Shown piece after piece: positions 52,638 through 62,044 of a stretch of 64,000 nt of DNA. Made by a program: the position numbers and the translations under genes. Source of the stretch: Dyadobacter sp. (GTDB lineage: Bacteria; Bacteroidota; Bacteroidia; Cytophagales; Spirosomataceae). The stretch's first letter is position 1. Every line of letters starts with the position of its first letter. Below the pieces are notes generated by a model, which saw nothing but the letters and a program-made list of their open reading frames with translations, did no database searches and was not told the origin of the DNA. The stretch lies in contig NZ_JAGIAS010000003.1 in assembly GCF_017744695.1 (NCBI RefSeq), positions 62,001 to 126,000 on the forward strand, in the 5' to 3' direction.

Positions 52638-54338
52638 ATGACTAAAACCAAACTATTCTTTCTCTTTCTCGCAGTCATGTCGGGTCTGGGCCTTGTTGCC
52701 CTTAAAAGCAAGACCAAGTCCGAAGAACTGAAAGAGGCCAAACGCCCCAACATTATTGTGATACTGGCCGATGACATGGGTTATTCGGATATGGGCTGCT
52801 ACGGCGGCGAAGTGCATACACCTAATCTTGACTACCTCGCCCAGAACGGCCTGCGTTACCGGCAATTTTATAATACTTCGCGCTGCTGCCCTACGCGCGC
52901 GTCGCTGCTCACCGGCCTGTATAACCAGCAGGCAGGGATCGGAAAAATGACCGAAGCCGAAAATCAGCCGGGGTACCAGGGGCATATCACGGAAAATACC
53001 GTAACGCTGGCAGAAGTCCTGAAAACAGCCGGATACCAGACGGGTATGACCGGTAAATGGCACGTTTCCAACACTTTCACACAAAAGACCCCACAGGAAC
53101 AGCTCGCCTGGCTGAATCATCAGAAGGAATCGGGCCCATTTTCGCCCATAGAGCAATACCCTACGAGCCGCGGTTTCGATAAGTACTTCGGGACCATCTG
53201 GGGTGTCATCGATTTTTTTGATCCATTTAGTCTGGTGAATGGCAAGGAGCCGGTCAAAAGTGTTCCAAAAGATTACTACCATACCGACGCCATCAACGAT
53301 ACGACAGTCGCTTACATTCACGAATTTGCAAAGTCAGACAAGCCATTCTTTCTCTATGTGGCACAAAACGCCCCGCATTGGCCCTTACAGGCTAAGCCGC
53401 GGGATATAGAAAAGTACAAGGATACTTACCGGGGCGGCTGGGAGGCAGTCCGCAAGGCGCGATATGAAAGGATGGTCAAAATGGGCCTGATTGACCCGAA
53501 AGTAACCCCATTACCGGAAACGCCGGCCGGCGCCATGAAATGGGAAGACAATCCCGACCGCGAATGGGATGCGAGGGCGATGGCGGTCCACGCAGCGATG
53601 ATTGACCGCATGGACCAGGGAATCGGCCGCATTGTTCAGGCATTGAAACAAACCGGCGAGTTGGATAATACACTGATCCTGTTTTTGACCGACAATGGCG
53701 CGAGTCCGGAAAACTGCGCCAAGTACGGCCCGGGTTTCGACCGCCCGAGCGAAACACGCGACGGCCGCAAGATTGTCTACGCTACCGAAAAACAGGTGAT
53801 GCCGGGGCCTCAAACCTGCTACGCGTCCATCGGAGCGCGCTGGGCGAGCGTAGCCAATACCCCTTTCCGGTATGCAAAAGCCGAATCGTTTGAAGGCGGG
53901 GTCAATACGCCGGTGATCGCGTTCTGGCCCAGGGGTATTACAGCCAAAAAAGGAAGTTACAGCGATCATAGAGGCCACGTAATGGACCTGATGGCCACAT
54001 TCTGTGAACTTTCGGGCGCGAAATACCCCAGGCATTTCAAAAACAACGATATCAAGCCCACTACCGGAATAAGTCTCGTTGGCTCGTTTTCAGGCAAACC
54101 TTCCAAAGGCCACTCCGAACTTTTTAACGAGCATTTCGGTGCCCGCTACGCCCGGCAGGGCGACTGGAAACTCGTATCGACCGCCGCCGATTCGACCTGG
54201 CAGCTTTACGACCTTTCCACCGATCGCTCGGAAACTAAAAACCTGGCCACCGCGCATCCAGAAAAGGTGAAACACCTGGCCGGTCTTTGGCGCAAATGGG
54301 CCGATACCCACCAGGTGTTTCCAAAACCGGGCAAATAA
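52638..54338 (+). CDS. Sulfatase (arylsulfatase A-like, FGly-type)
   Basis: A 566-aa exported sulfatase with an N-terminal signal/membrane segment (KLFFLFLAVMSGLGLVAL). The metal site is NIIVILADDMGYSD (Asp45/46). The active-site Cys83 lies in SRCCPTRASLLTG, the C-x-P-x-R motif converted to formylglycine, and TGKWHV and LTDNGASPEN follow as further conserved blocks. The family hydrolyses sulfate esters on glycans or aryl sulfates. A maturase is not visible in the window. The enzyme fits the glycan-degrading character of the region, but the substrate is unknown. A TATTTTCG element lies only ~7 bp before the ATG, so the mRNA may be nearly leaderless. Confidence 0.93.
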   Translation: MTKTKLFFLFLAVMSGLGLVALKSKTKSEELKEAKRPNIIVILADDMGYSDMGCYGGEVHTPNLDYLAQNGLRYRQFYNTSRCCPTRASLLTGLYNQQAGIGKMTEAENQPGYQGHITENTVTLAEVLKTAGYQTGMTGKWHVSNTFTQKTPQEQLAWLNHQKESGPFSPIEQYPTSRGFDKYFGTIWGVIDFFDPFSLVNGKEPVKSVPKDYYHTDAINDTTVAYIHEFAKSDKPFFLYVAQNAPHWPLQAKPRDIEKYKDTYRGGWEAVRKARYERMVKMGLIDPKVTPLPETPAGAMKWEDNPDREWDARAMAVHAAMIDRMDQGIGRIVQALKQTGELDNTLILFLTDNGASPENCAKYGPGFDRPSETRDGRKIVYATEKQVMPGPQTCYASIGARWASVANTPFRYAKAESFEGGVNTPVIAFWPRGITAKKGSYSDHRGHVMDLMATFCELSGAKYPRHFKNNDIKPTTGISLVGSFSGKPSKGHSELFNEHFGARYARQGDWKLVSTAADSTWQLYDLSTDRSETKNLATAHPEKVKHLAGLWRKWADTHQVFPKPGK

Positions 54339-54404
54339 GGCTTCTTAAAATAACGGAGTACCTCCCTCAGAGTCGCGTGCGGCAGACCCGACACGAAAAG
54401 TCAC

Positions 54405-55079
54405 TCAAAGCACCAGCTTATACCCTCTCCCCCGGATATTGATAATCTGGATCTTGGGGTCCTCGCGGAGGTGGCGGCGCAGTTTGGTGATGAAGACATC
54501 GAGGCTGCGGCCGTTGAAAAACGAGTCATCGCCCCAGAGTTCGGTGAGTACTTCGCTGCGGCCGAGGACTTCGTTGCGTTGCTGGTAAAGGCGGCGAAGG
54601 AGTTCGGCCTCCCGGTGGGATAGCGTTACTTCCCGATCGTCGACAGCAAGTTTCTGTTTGGCGGGGTCGAAAATGTAGCGCCCTATGTTGAGCGTTCCGT
54701 TCGCGTTCGTGCGCGACGCTCCCGTGCGCAGCAGCGCATTAATGCGCGCGACGAGTTCATCGAGGCTGAATGGCTTTTTGAGATAGTCATTCCCGCCCAA
54801 TTCAAAGCCGCGGACGACATCCGACGTCTGAGAGCGGGCCGTCAGAAACATGATCGGTGTGTGCGGATCGTCGCGACGAATTTGCTCGGCCATGGTGAAA
54901 CCATCCATGTCGGGCATCATGATGTCGGCAACCACGATATCGGGCCGGTGCTGGCGGTATTGTTCAAGCCCCTCGGTTCCGTTCGCAGCATACAACACAT
55001 GGAAACCCCTGTAAACCAGGCTATCTTTTACAATCATTCCCAGCGCGGGCTCGTCCTCGATGAATAGTACCGTAGCCAT
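54405..55079 (-). CDS. OmpR/PhoB-type response regulator
   Basis: A 224-aa regulator. The receiver domain (1-120) has LFIEDEPALG, phospho-acceptor Asp52 in VVADIMMPDMDG and Lys in NDYLKKPFS. The winged-helix DNA-binding domain (about 130-224) has LSHREAELLRRLYQQRNEVL, GRSLDVFITKLRRHL and a terminal IRGRGYKLVL. It starts 3 bp after the stop of its histidine kinase gene, a clear two-component operon, and is convergent with the sulfatase gene. Confidence 0.95.
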   Translation of the reverse strand: MATVLFIEDEPALGMIVKDSLVYRGFHVLYAANGTEGLEQYRQHRPDIVVADIMMPDMDGFTMAEQIRRDDPHTPIMFLTARSQTSDVVRGFELGGNDYLKKPFSLDELVARINALLRTGASRTNANGTLNIGRYIFDPAKQKLAVDDREVTLSHREAELLRRLYQQRNEVLGRSEVLTELWGDDSFFNGRSLDVFITKLRRHLREDPKIQIINIRGRGYKLVL

Positions 55080-55082
55080 TTT

Positions 55083-56543
55083 TCAGAATTTTAAAACAAA
55101 TGCACTACCCTTTCCCGGTTCACTGGCCAGGCTAATGCTTCCGCCGTGCTTCTCGACGACCTGCCGAACGTAAGCGAGGCCGAGACCGAAGCCTTTCACC
55201 TGATGCAGGTCGCCCGTCGGGACCCGGAAAAAGCGATCGAAGACCGAGGCCTGGTAAGCCTTCGGTATACCGATACCGTTGTCGGCGACCGTGAGTTGCC
55301 AGCCGTGCGGCTCTTGTTCGTAGTTGAAGGATATGGTCACCCGGTCGTAGGAGTACTTGATCGCATTGTCGATAAGGTTGTTAATCACATTCCCGAAATG
55401 CATTCTGTCCACCTGTACCATCGTCCCGAATGGAATATGCATATTAAAAACCACCGTTTTCGCCGCTTTGATGCGATGGCTGGCCGCCAGTTCACACAGG
55501 ATCTCGGCTAGGCTCACCGGCTCCGTCCGAAATTCGAACTCCTGTTTATCTTCCACAGCCAGGTTCAATACTTTTTCCACCAGATCCGACAGCCTTTGGA
55601 GGTTACTCTGTGAAATATGGAGGTACTCTTCCGTTTTACGCGGATCGTTCAATACCCCGAAATTCAATAGTGCATCCACAGCTGCATTGACAGTCGCAAT
55701 GGGCGTTTTGAGCTCATGGGTCATATTGTTGATAAAGTCGTTCTTGATATCGGAGAGCTTCTTCTGGCGCAGGATCGTCCGCAGCATAAATACGAAACAT
55801 CCCGTTGTGAGCAGCAAGAGCATCAGGGAGCAGCCCAGCAGCCAGGCCATTCGTCGCAAAAGATATGGAACGGGGGTTTCAAAAGTGGCCTGCACAAACA
55901 GATGCCGCACCGGGTTGATGGGTAAAGGCAAAGTACTGAACCGGTGGTTAGTTTGTTTTCTCAACCCATTGAAAATAATCACGTTATTAGCCCCGGCTTT
56001 CGGAAGAATATACAACGTATCGAGCAGAAACGAAGCATGAATATCCCTTCTTGCCAATTCGGCCTGATAAGCTGCATAAATCTTCTTCATGTCTACCCGA
56101 CCGCCTTCCTTCCATTCCTGCATGACAAACCTGGAAATACGTCGCGCCAGCGTGTCGGCCGGTGCGACGATCATGCTGTCGTTGTTGAACTGGTAGTAAA
56201 AACGGGACGCTTCGCCGCTGCGGATGCCCAATCGCCGAACCACAACGCGCGCATCGCGGGTTGTACCACCGGGCGCTATTTTAATGCTATTGCCGCGGGA
56301 AGGCTCATTGGGAATATCACCGCCTGGGGGCTTTGAGGGCACATTTTGCTCCCGCATCAGAACACGCGCATGGTCAAGCTGCTGCCCCTCGACCACCTGG
56401 AACAATGCGTCCTGGACGACATTGGCGAATTGCTGCCGGTTGAGCCGGTAGGTAGTGAAAAGCCAATACCCCTGGAATGCATTGATCGCGACAATGCAGG
56501 CGGTCATGAGCCAGAAAATCGATCGGATACGGCGGTTCGTCAT
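55083..56543 (-). CDS. Sensor histidine kinase (HisKA type)
   Basis: A 486-aa membrane kinase with two membrane segments (about 10-30 and 232-258) flanking a ~200-residue periplasmic sensor region. The HisKA domain has INNMTHELKTPIATVN (His276). The HATPase has NVINNLIDNAIKYS, VADNGIGIP and GFGLGLAYVRQVVE. The sensor region shows no recognised domain. It is cotranscribed with the OmpR-type regulator (3-bp gap). The signal sensed is unknown. Confidence 0.95.
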   Translation of the reverse strand: MTNRRIRSIFWLMTACIVAINAFQGYWLFTTYRLNRQQFANVVQDALFQVVEGQQLDHARVLMREQNVPSKPPGGDIPNEPSRGNSIKIAPGGTTRDARVVVRRLGIRSGEASRFYYQFNNDSMIVAPADTLARRISRFVMQEWKEGGRVDMKKIYAAYQAELARRDIHASFLLDTLYILPKAGANNVIIFNGLRKQTNHRFSTLPLPINPVRHLFVQATFETPVPYLLRRMAWLLGCSLMLLLLTTGCFVFMLRTILRQKKLSDIKNDFINNMTHELKTPIATVNAAVDALLNFGVLNDPRKTEEYLHISQSNLQRLSDLVEKVLNLAVEDKQEFEFRTEPVSLAEILCELAASHRIKAAKTVVFNMHIPFGTMVQVDRMHFGNVINNLIDNAIKYSYDRVTISFNYEQEPHGWQLTVADNGIGIPKAYQASVFDRFFRVPTGDLHQVKGFGLGLAYVRQVVEKHGGSISLASEPGKGSAFVLKF

Positions 56544-56627
56544 ACCGCAAAGCTACGCTTTCCGGGCGGATGATTTCCGGCACCTTAACACTATTTAACA
56601 CAAAATAGCATTGATTAATAAGCTATT

Positions 56628-58271
56628 TTAACGTAGCAGCGAAATGGCTGGTGTCTCTTTGCGGTGAAAAATCCGAACCCCGTTCAACTCCCTTACCAGT
56701 CGGTAATGCCGCCGCACATACTCCCGCACGACCGGCACCTGATCGTGGGGTAAAAAGAGATCTCCACGCTCGGAATAGTCGCGAACCATTGCTTCAATGA
56801 AGATTTTTGGCTTGTTTTCTTCCATATCTTCCACAAAATCACGCGTCCAGTTTGGAACGAGCGGAGATTTCATCGAAAAATGGAAGGTATGTACATCCCG
56901 GTAACCCATGGGGCGTTGAGCGCTCACCAGCAACCCGTCGCGCCAGCCCCATACCACCACCGGATCCGATGAAAGGCTGTTTCGAACGATATGCCCCACC
57001 ACCTGCTTATCAATATCGTCCCGCTTGTCGTAAGAAATGTCCCTATCGAGGTACTTGAGGCTCACAGCCGTCTGTACCATGCCGCCGAGCAACAACAAGC
57101 CCACCGCGTATTTTCGAACCTCCGGCCGGGTTACTGACAGAAATAATGCATTGAAAATCAACAACGGCACAAACAGAAAGAGTTTGTAATGCTCAAAATT
57201 GTTACCCGATTGCAGCACGGCATAAATGCTCAGCAGCAAAAACAAAAAAGTAAAAACGAACGGTATCCAGTTGGTTTTAAACTCCGAACTCCATTTTTTG
57301 AACGACAAAACAGGTAGTGCAACAGCCAACGTCGCAAGCGTGAGTACGTAGATGCCCGAGCTTGTGGCATAGAAAATAAACCGCACAATACGGCCCGGAC
57401 TGAATCGCTCGGCAATGGGCATGGACGAAAACTGCGTCGTAAAGGAATAGTAAAAGTAATTCCAGAAATAGTTGTTCCAGAAAACGTCCAGCTTACCCCG
57501 CAGGCCATAAAATACGTTGATCAGAATGGTTGGCAGGAGACAGCCCGCTAATAATGCCGCCATATTCCGCCAATCCTTACGTTGCGCCATGGTGAGCAAT
57601 AAAAATGCCCCGGTGAGCAATCCCATCGGGGCATTTTGAAATTTGGCATACACAAGACTTCCCAGTAATATGCCTGCAAAAGTGGCCACCGCCGGGCTGT
57701 TCCATCGGTGGTATACGTACAGAAAGAACAACGCGACGCCCGCAGTTACCATGAAAATGCTGCTATGCTCTGAATTATAGGCGGCGAAAATATGGCAGAT
57801 CGTACCTAAAAAAAGCGCGAGGCTCCAGGTCATGACCAAACTAAGGCTTTTTCCCGCAAACAGTTTACATATCTGATACAGAAGCAGTACCGTCCCTGTC
57901 CAGAGAAGTAAACCGATGATTTCGGCACTGCTGTAATTGACCGGCATTCCCGCCCATGAACCGGCAAGCAACGGAAATACCGTCAACGGCCGTGCGTCGG
58001 TGTAGTTAAGCAATGTCCAGAGCTTATCGGGATAGTGATTGATGGCTATGACCGCGCTGAGCCAGGTACTCGTGTCGATATCATATTCTTTATCACGCAA
58101 AAACGGCACTCTCACTGCCCATATCAACAGCAGGATGATAACGATGATCGCCGTAGCGCCTTTTCCGGAAACTTTGCGCTTGGGATCATAGATATATACC
58201 TTATAAATCCACAAAGTCGATAGAAAAAAGACAACAAACAGAAACAGTTTGAAGTAGAGGTTGTAAATCAT
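56628..58271 (-). CDS. Polytopic membrane glycosyltransferase-like protein (GT-C/GT39-like)
   Basis: A 547-aa protein with about 11-12 membrane segments and a soluble C-terminus (about 420-547). The first loop has KEYDIDTSTWLSAVIAIN, with Asp residues where GT-C enzymes keep their catalytic acidic site. The segment CHIFAAYNSEHSSIF and later hydrophobic helices match ArnT/mannosyltransferase-like topology. Transfer of a lipid-linked sugar is plausible, but no donor or acceptor can be named. It is a single gene upstream of the two-component operon, 84 bp away, with 233 bp of gene-free sequence before it. Confidence 0.65.
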   Translation of the reverse strand: MIYNLYFKLFLFVVFFLSTLWIYKVYIYDPKRKVSGKGATAIIVIILLLIWAVRVPFLRDKEYDIDTSTWLSAVIAINHYPDKLWTLLNYTDARPLTVFPLLAGSWAGMPVNYSSAEIIGLLLWTGTVLLLYQICKLFAGKSLSLVMTWSLALFLGTICHIFAAYNSEHSSIFMVTAGVALFFLYVYHRWNSPAVATFAGILLGSLVYAKFQNAPMGLLTGAFLLLTMAQRKDWRNMAALLAGCLLPTILINVFYGLRGKLDVFWNNYFWNYFYYSFTTQFSSMPIAERFSPGRIVRFIFYATSSGIYVLTLATLAVALPVLSFKKWSSEFKTNWIPFVFTFLFLLLSIYAVLQSGNNFEHYKLFLFVPLLIFNALFLSVTRPEVRKYAVGLLLLGGMVQTAVSLKYLDRDISYDKRDDIDKQVVGHIVRNSLSSDPVVVWGWRDGLLVSAQRPMGYRDVHTFHFSMKSPLVPNWTRDFVEDMEENKPKIFIEAMVRDYSERGDLFLPHDQVPVVREYVRRHYRLVRELNGVRIFHRKETPAISLLR

Positions 58272-58504
58272 TAGTATACAGAGGGTTGCTTAGGTTGAGT
58301 TCGTAAAACCAATATAAGGGCAGTCCCCATATAATACACCATGAAATGTGATTTTTTTTAGTTTTCGGTTGAGAACTAGTATCATGAGCGTTTTTTATTG
58401 AACTCTTTCGGGATTCTATCTTAACACTACTTAACATTAAATAGCAGAACCTTACAAACCGTCGCCTGACCTTTGATCCATCCAATCCAAAACAAGGTGA
58501 CATT

Positions 58505-59281
58505 ATGAAAAAGCTTCTTTCAATCATCGCGCTGCTATTTGCGGCGGCCCCGGACATGCTCGCGCAAACCTCCGGGCAGATCAATTACGAAGTCGTGCGG
58601 AAAATCGACCAATCGCGGTTACGCTTCATGGTAAACGGCGAGGAGGTGAAACAAGGCGACCCCAACTTCCCGACAGACGTTCCCGACACCCGGACCATCG
58701 GACAAAAAGTGCTTTTCGCCGGAAATTTCGTGCGCGAAAACCGCGACGAGGAAAATATGATGAAGCGGGTGATACAGGAACCCGGTGGCATGCCGCAAGT
58801 GACCAACGCAGGGCGCCCATTTGAAGAATATGCGGTGATTGACATTGCAGGGCAGAAAGTACTGACGTTCGTGACCGTTGGCAAAGACAACGAGGCCCGT
58901 ACTTACAAAACCGAAGCGCCGATCGAAGCGACGGGCGGGTGGCAGCTCACGCAGCAAACCAGGAAAATCGCAGGTTATCTATGCCAGAAAGCGGTGGTCA
59001 ACTACCACAAAGAGCCATACGCTGTTTGGTTTACCACCGAATTGCCGTTCCGGTACTCACCCGTTCCCAGCCTGACGCCCGAAAAAGGGGTAGTACTGCT
59101 GGTCGAAGGAAGCCGCGAGCAGTTCAGGGCCACGAAGGTGAGCCTGGGTAAGGTTGACGACAAAGCCGTGATGCCCGACGCCCAGGCCGAAAATGTCAGC
59201 GCGGAACAAATGACAGATATCCGCCAGAAGGCAATAGCTGATTTTCACCAAAAAATGGGACCCGGCGGTGGAGGCATTTAA
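58505..59281 (+). CDS. GLPGLI family secreted protein
   Basis: A 258-aa exported protein with signal peptide MKKLLSIIALLFAAAPDMLAQ. The core IDIAGQKVLTFVTVGKD, KIAGYLCQKAVVNYHKEPYA and VWFTTELPFRYSP matches the GLPGLI family, in which the eponymous motif is variable. The C-terminus is a Gly-rich stretch (KMGPGGGGI). The family is Bacteroidota-specific, of unknown role, and usually paired with a TonB-like outer-membrane barrel, as here, where the barrel gene starts 14 bp before this stop. Confidence 0.88.
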   Translation: MKKLLSIIALLFAAAPDMLAQTSGQINYEVVRKIDQSRLRFMVNGEEVKQGDPNFPTDVPDTRTIGQKVLFAGNFVRENRDEENMMKRVIQEPGGMPQVTNAGRPFEEYAVIDIAGQKVLTFVTVGKDNEARTYKTEAPIEATGGWQLTQQTRKIAGYLCQKAVVNYHKEPYAVWFTTELPFRYSPVPSLTPEKGVVLLVEGSREQFRATKVSLGKVDDKAVMPDAQAENVSAEQMTDIRQKAIADFHQKMGPGGGGI

Positions 59282-62042
59282 ACTGTTTTGCTGCCTGCTG
59301 TTGCTTTCGCTGTCGCCGCTGCTTGCACAAAAAGTCCCGGCGGCAGGCGAAATCAGCGGTACCGTGCTCGACTCGGTTTCGCGTAAACCGCTGAGGATCG
59401 CGTCCGTGTCCCTGCTGCACGCACGTGACTCCGCATACGTAACCGCGACGACCACCGGTGGCGACGGCGACTTCCTCTTCCGGAAAGTCGCGCCAGGCCC
59501 TTATCGCCTGCTCATCACCTTTATGGGCTACAAAAACATTTCATTACCTGTTACCGTCGTGCGCGACACCCCTTTGAACGTGGGGACGTTACTCATGACC
59601 GAACAAGGCACGCAACTGAATGAGGTGGTGATCAAGCAGGAACGTGCCCCCGTGACGATCAAGCAGGATACGATCGAATTCAATGCGGGATCATTTAAGA
59701 CACAGCCTAATGCACAGGTAGAGGAATTGCTGCGCAAGTTGCCTGGCGTGGAAGTGGCGCGCGACGGCTCCATTAAAGCCAATGGCCAGGCCGTCAACAA
59801 AGTGCTTGTAGACGGTAAACCTTTTTTTGGAAATGACCCTAAAATGGCGACCCGAAACCTGCCCGCGGACATTGTCGACAAGGTGCAGATGTACGATCAG
59901 TCATCGGATCAATCGCAGTTTTCAGGCGTCGACGACGGCGACCGCGAGCGGACGATCAACATCACTATTAAAAAGGATAAAGGAAAGGGCTATTTCGGGC
60001 AAAATGCATTAGGCGCGGGCCCCAAAAGCGGTGAACAGTCGGCCCGGTACGAGGCTAAACTCAATGTGAACCGTTTTAACAACCATAATGGCGGGCCCAA
60101 CAGGCAGATTTCGGTCATCGGGCAGGCCAACAACCTGAACCAGCAGAACTTCACGATCTCAGAGGGAGGAGGCGGTCCGCAATTTATCGGGCAGCCGGGC
60201 AGTGGCGGAGGCGATGGACCGACTGCGCCTTCCAATATCACCAAAGTAGCCGCTTTGGGTGCCAACTACCGGACCGAAAGCAGTGCAGTGAAATGGGGCA
60301 AGCGCGCGGAAATGGCCGCCAGCTATTTCGCAAACCGCGCAGTCACGACCACCGACCAGCAAAGCCACCGCGAAAGCATTTTACCCGGACAGTCGTTCCT
60401 CACCGACCAAGGCAATTATTCCAAAAACACCCTGCTTACACACCGGATCAACGGCCGCTTCGAACTGCCGATCGACTCGCTGACCAGCCTGCGGCTCACG
60501 CCCAATATTAACTTCCAGACGAAAGACTTGCTTAGCAAAAGCAACAGCTATTCCTACCGGTCGTTAACCGATTCCCTGAACAGGGGCCTCACCCATTACG
60601 ACCTCCACGGAACCGGATTGAATGGTTACAACAACCTGTTGTTGATGCGAAAGTTTGGAAAGGAAGGCCGGTCGCTATCCGCGAACCTGAACACAGTATT
60701 GACTACCGGCAATACAACGGCTTACAACCAGTCGGTGAACACTTTCTTCGACACGCTGGCAACCGAGCCGCGACAAAACATCGACCAGCGTAATGCACAA
60801 AAGCAATCGGCATTGCAGAACACCATGACCGTTTCTTTTACCGAACCCCTTTCATTTACCAAAAAACTGGAATTCAGGTATGCGTACAGCAACAATTTTG
60901 GAAAGCTGTTCCGAAATGTGGCCAGCAAAAGCGGAGAAACCGGCCAATACGATCAACCTGACCCTTCTTTGAGCAGAAATTTTGTAAATACCTTCGAAAC
61001 CAACCGGCTGGGTGCCACTTTTCAGACACGCCGCTTGCGCTACACGATCGCGCTGGGCGCTGACGCACAGCTGGCGTCCCTCCGGCCCGTCGACCGATCC
61101 AGTGATGCTGGCTACCGCTCGCGTTATGGGTACTTCATGCCCAATGCATTATTTTCATACACATTCAGAGGAAACAAAAGCCTCCGGCTACAATACCGGA
61201 CGCGCGTCGTCTCCCCCGGCATCGCGCAGCTGATCCCGGTTGCAGATAATTCCAATCCACTCAACATCAGTATCGGAAACCCGGCATTAAAACCCGAGTA
61301 TTACCATAACGTAACGCTCACATTCAGCACTTCATCAAGAGGCGGAACGGATAATTTCTTTGTTTTCAGCAGTTTTAACCAAAGTAACAACCGCATCGGG
61401 GTGTCTACCGTTACCAACGAATCGGGCGTACAAGTCACGACGCCGATCAACACGAGAGGGTTTATGTCTGGAAATGGATTTGTTGCATTAAGTAAAAAAA
61501 TAGAACCGCTGCGGCTATCTGTCAATCTGAGCACGCAGGGAAGCATCGCCCGCAATACCAACATCATCAATGAATCGGACAACGTAACAACTTCGACGTC
61601 CATCGGACAGGGTATCCGGTTACAATCTGATTACAACGGCCGGATCGACTATGGTGTGAGCGCCCGCATTACCTATCAGCAAGCGCGGTATTCGCTCTTG
61701 TCCCAGCAAAATATGCAATACTGGTCGCAATACGCGACGGGGGATGTGCATTGGCAGCTTCCCGGGAACGTGGCCATTACCTCCGACCTTACCTACACCG
61801 GCAACACCGGCCGTGCCGAGGGATACAACCAGCGTTTCCTGCTATGGAACGCATCGGTTTCCAAGCAGTTTTTACGCACCCGGCAGGCCGAGATACGGTT
61901 GCAGGTATTCGATCTGCTCAATCAAAACCGCAGCCTCGTGCGGAACGCCGGCGACGCGTACATCGAAGACGTCCGCAGCCGCGTGTTGAAGCGTTACTTT
62001 CTGATCAGTCTGGTGTACAATCTCCGGAAATTCGGGGTGTGA
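59268..62042 (+). CDS. TonB-dependent-receptor-like outer-membrane barrel (OMP_b-brl_3 type)
   Basis: A 924-aa outer-membrane protein with signal peptide ending SPLLAQ. A CarboxypepD_reg-like domain (ISGTVLDSVSRKPLRIASVS) is followed by EQGTQLNEVVIKQERAPVTI and a plug-like segment ELLRKLPGVEVARDGSIKAN, KVLVDGKPFFGNDPKMATRN. A Gly-rich stretch (EGGGGPQFIGQPGSGGGDG) precedes the long barrel, which ends FLISLVYNLRKFGV. This is the barrel type paired with GLPGLI proteins. The ATG at 59268 gives a good signal peptide and overlaps the GLPGLI stop by 14 bp. The transported substrate is unknown. Confidence 0.88.
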   Translation: MEAFKLFCCLLLLSLSPLLAQKVPAAGEISGTVLDSVSRKPLRIASVSLLHARDSAYVTATTTGGDGDFLFRKVAPGPYRLLITFMGYKNISLPVTVVRDTPLNVGTLLMTEQGTQLNEVVIKQERAPVTIKQDTIEFNAGSFKTQPNAQVEELLRKLPGVEVARDGSIKANGQAVNKVLVDGKPFFGNDPKMATRNLPADIVDKVQMYDQSSDQSQFSGVDDGDRERTINITIKKDKGKGYFGQNALGAGPKSGEQSARYEAKLNVNRFNNHNGGPNRQISVIGQANNLNQQNFTISEGGGGPQFIGQPGSGGGDGPTAPSNITKVAALGANYRTESSAVKWGKRAEMAASYFANRAVTTTDQQSHRESILPGQSFLTDQGNYSKNTLLTHRINGRFELPIDSLTSLRLTPNINFQTKDLLSKSNSYSYRSLTDSLNRGLTHYDLHGTGLNGYNNLLLMRKFGKEGRSLSANLNTVLTTGNTTAYNQSVNTFFDTLATEPRQNIDQRNAQKQSALQNTMTVSFTEPLSFTKKLEFRYAYSNNFGKLFRNVASKSGETGQYDQPDPSLSRNFVNTFETNRLGATFQTRRLRYTIALGADAQLASLRPVDRSSDAGYRSRYGYFMPNALFSYTFRGNKSLRLQYRTRVVSPGIAQLIPVADNSNPLNISIGNPALKPEYYHNVTLTFSTSSRGGTDNFFVFSSFNQSNNRIGVSTVTNESGVQVTTPINTRGFMSGNGFVALSKKIEPLRLSVNLSTQGSIARNTNIINESDNVTTSTSIGQGIRLQSDYNGRIDYGVSARITYQQARYSLLSQQNMQYWSQYATGDVHWQLPGNVAITSDLTYTGNTGRAEGYNQRFLLWNASVSKQFLRTRQAEIRLQVFDLLNQNRSLVRNAGDAYIEDVRSRVLKRYFLISLVYNLRKFGV

Positions 62043-62044
62043 GA

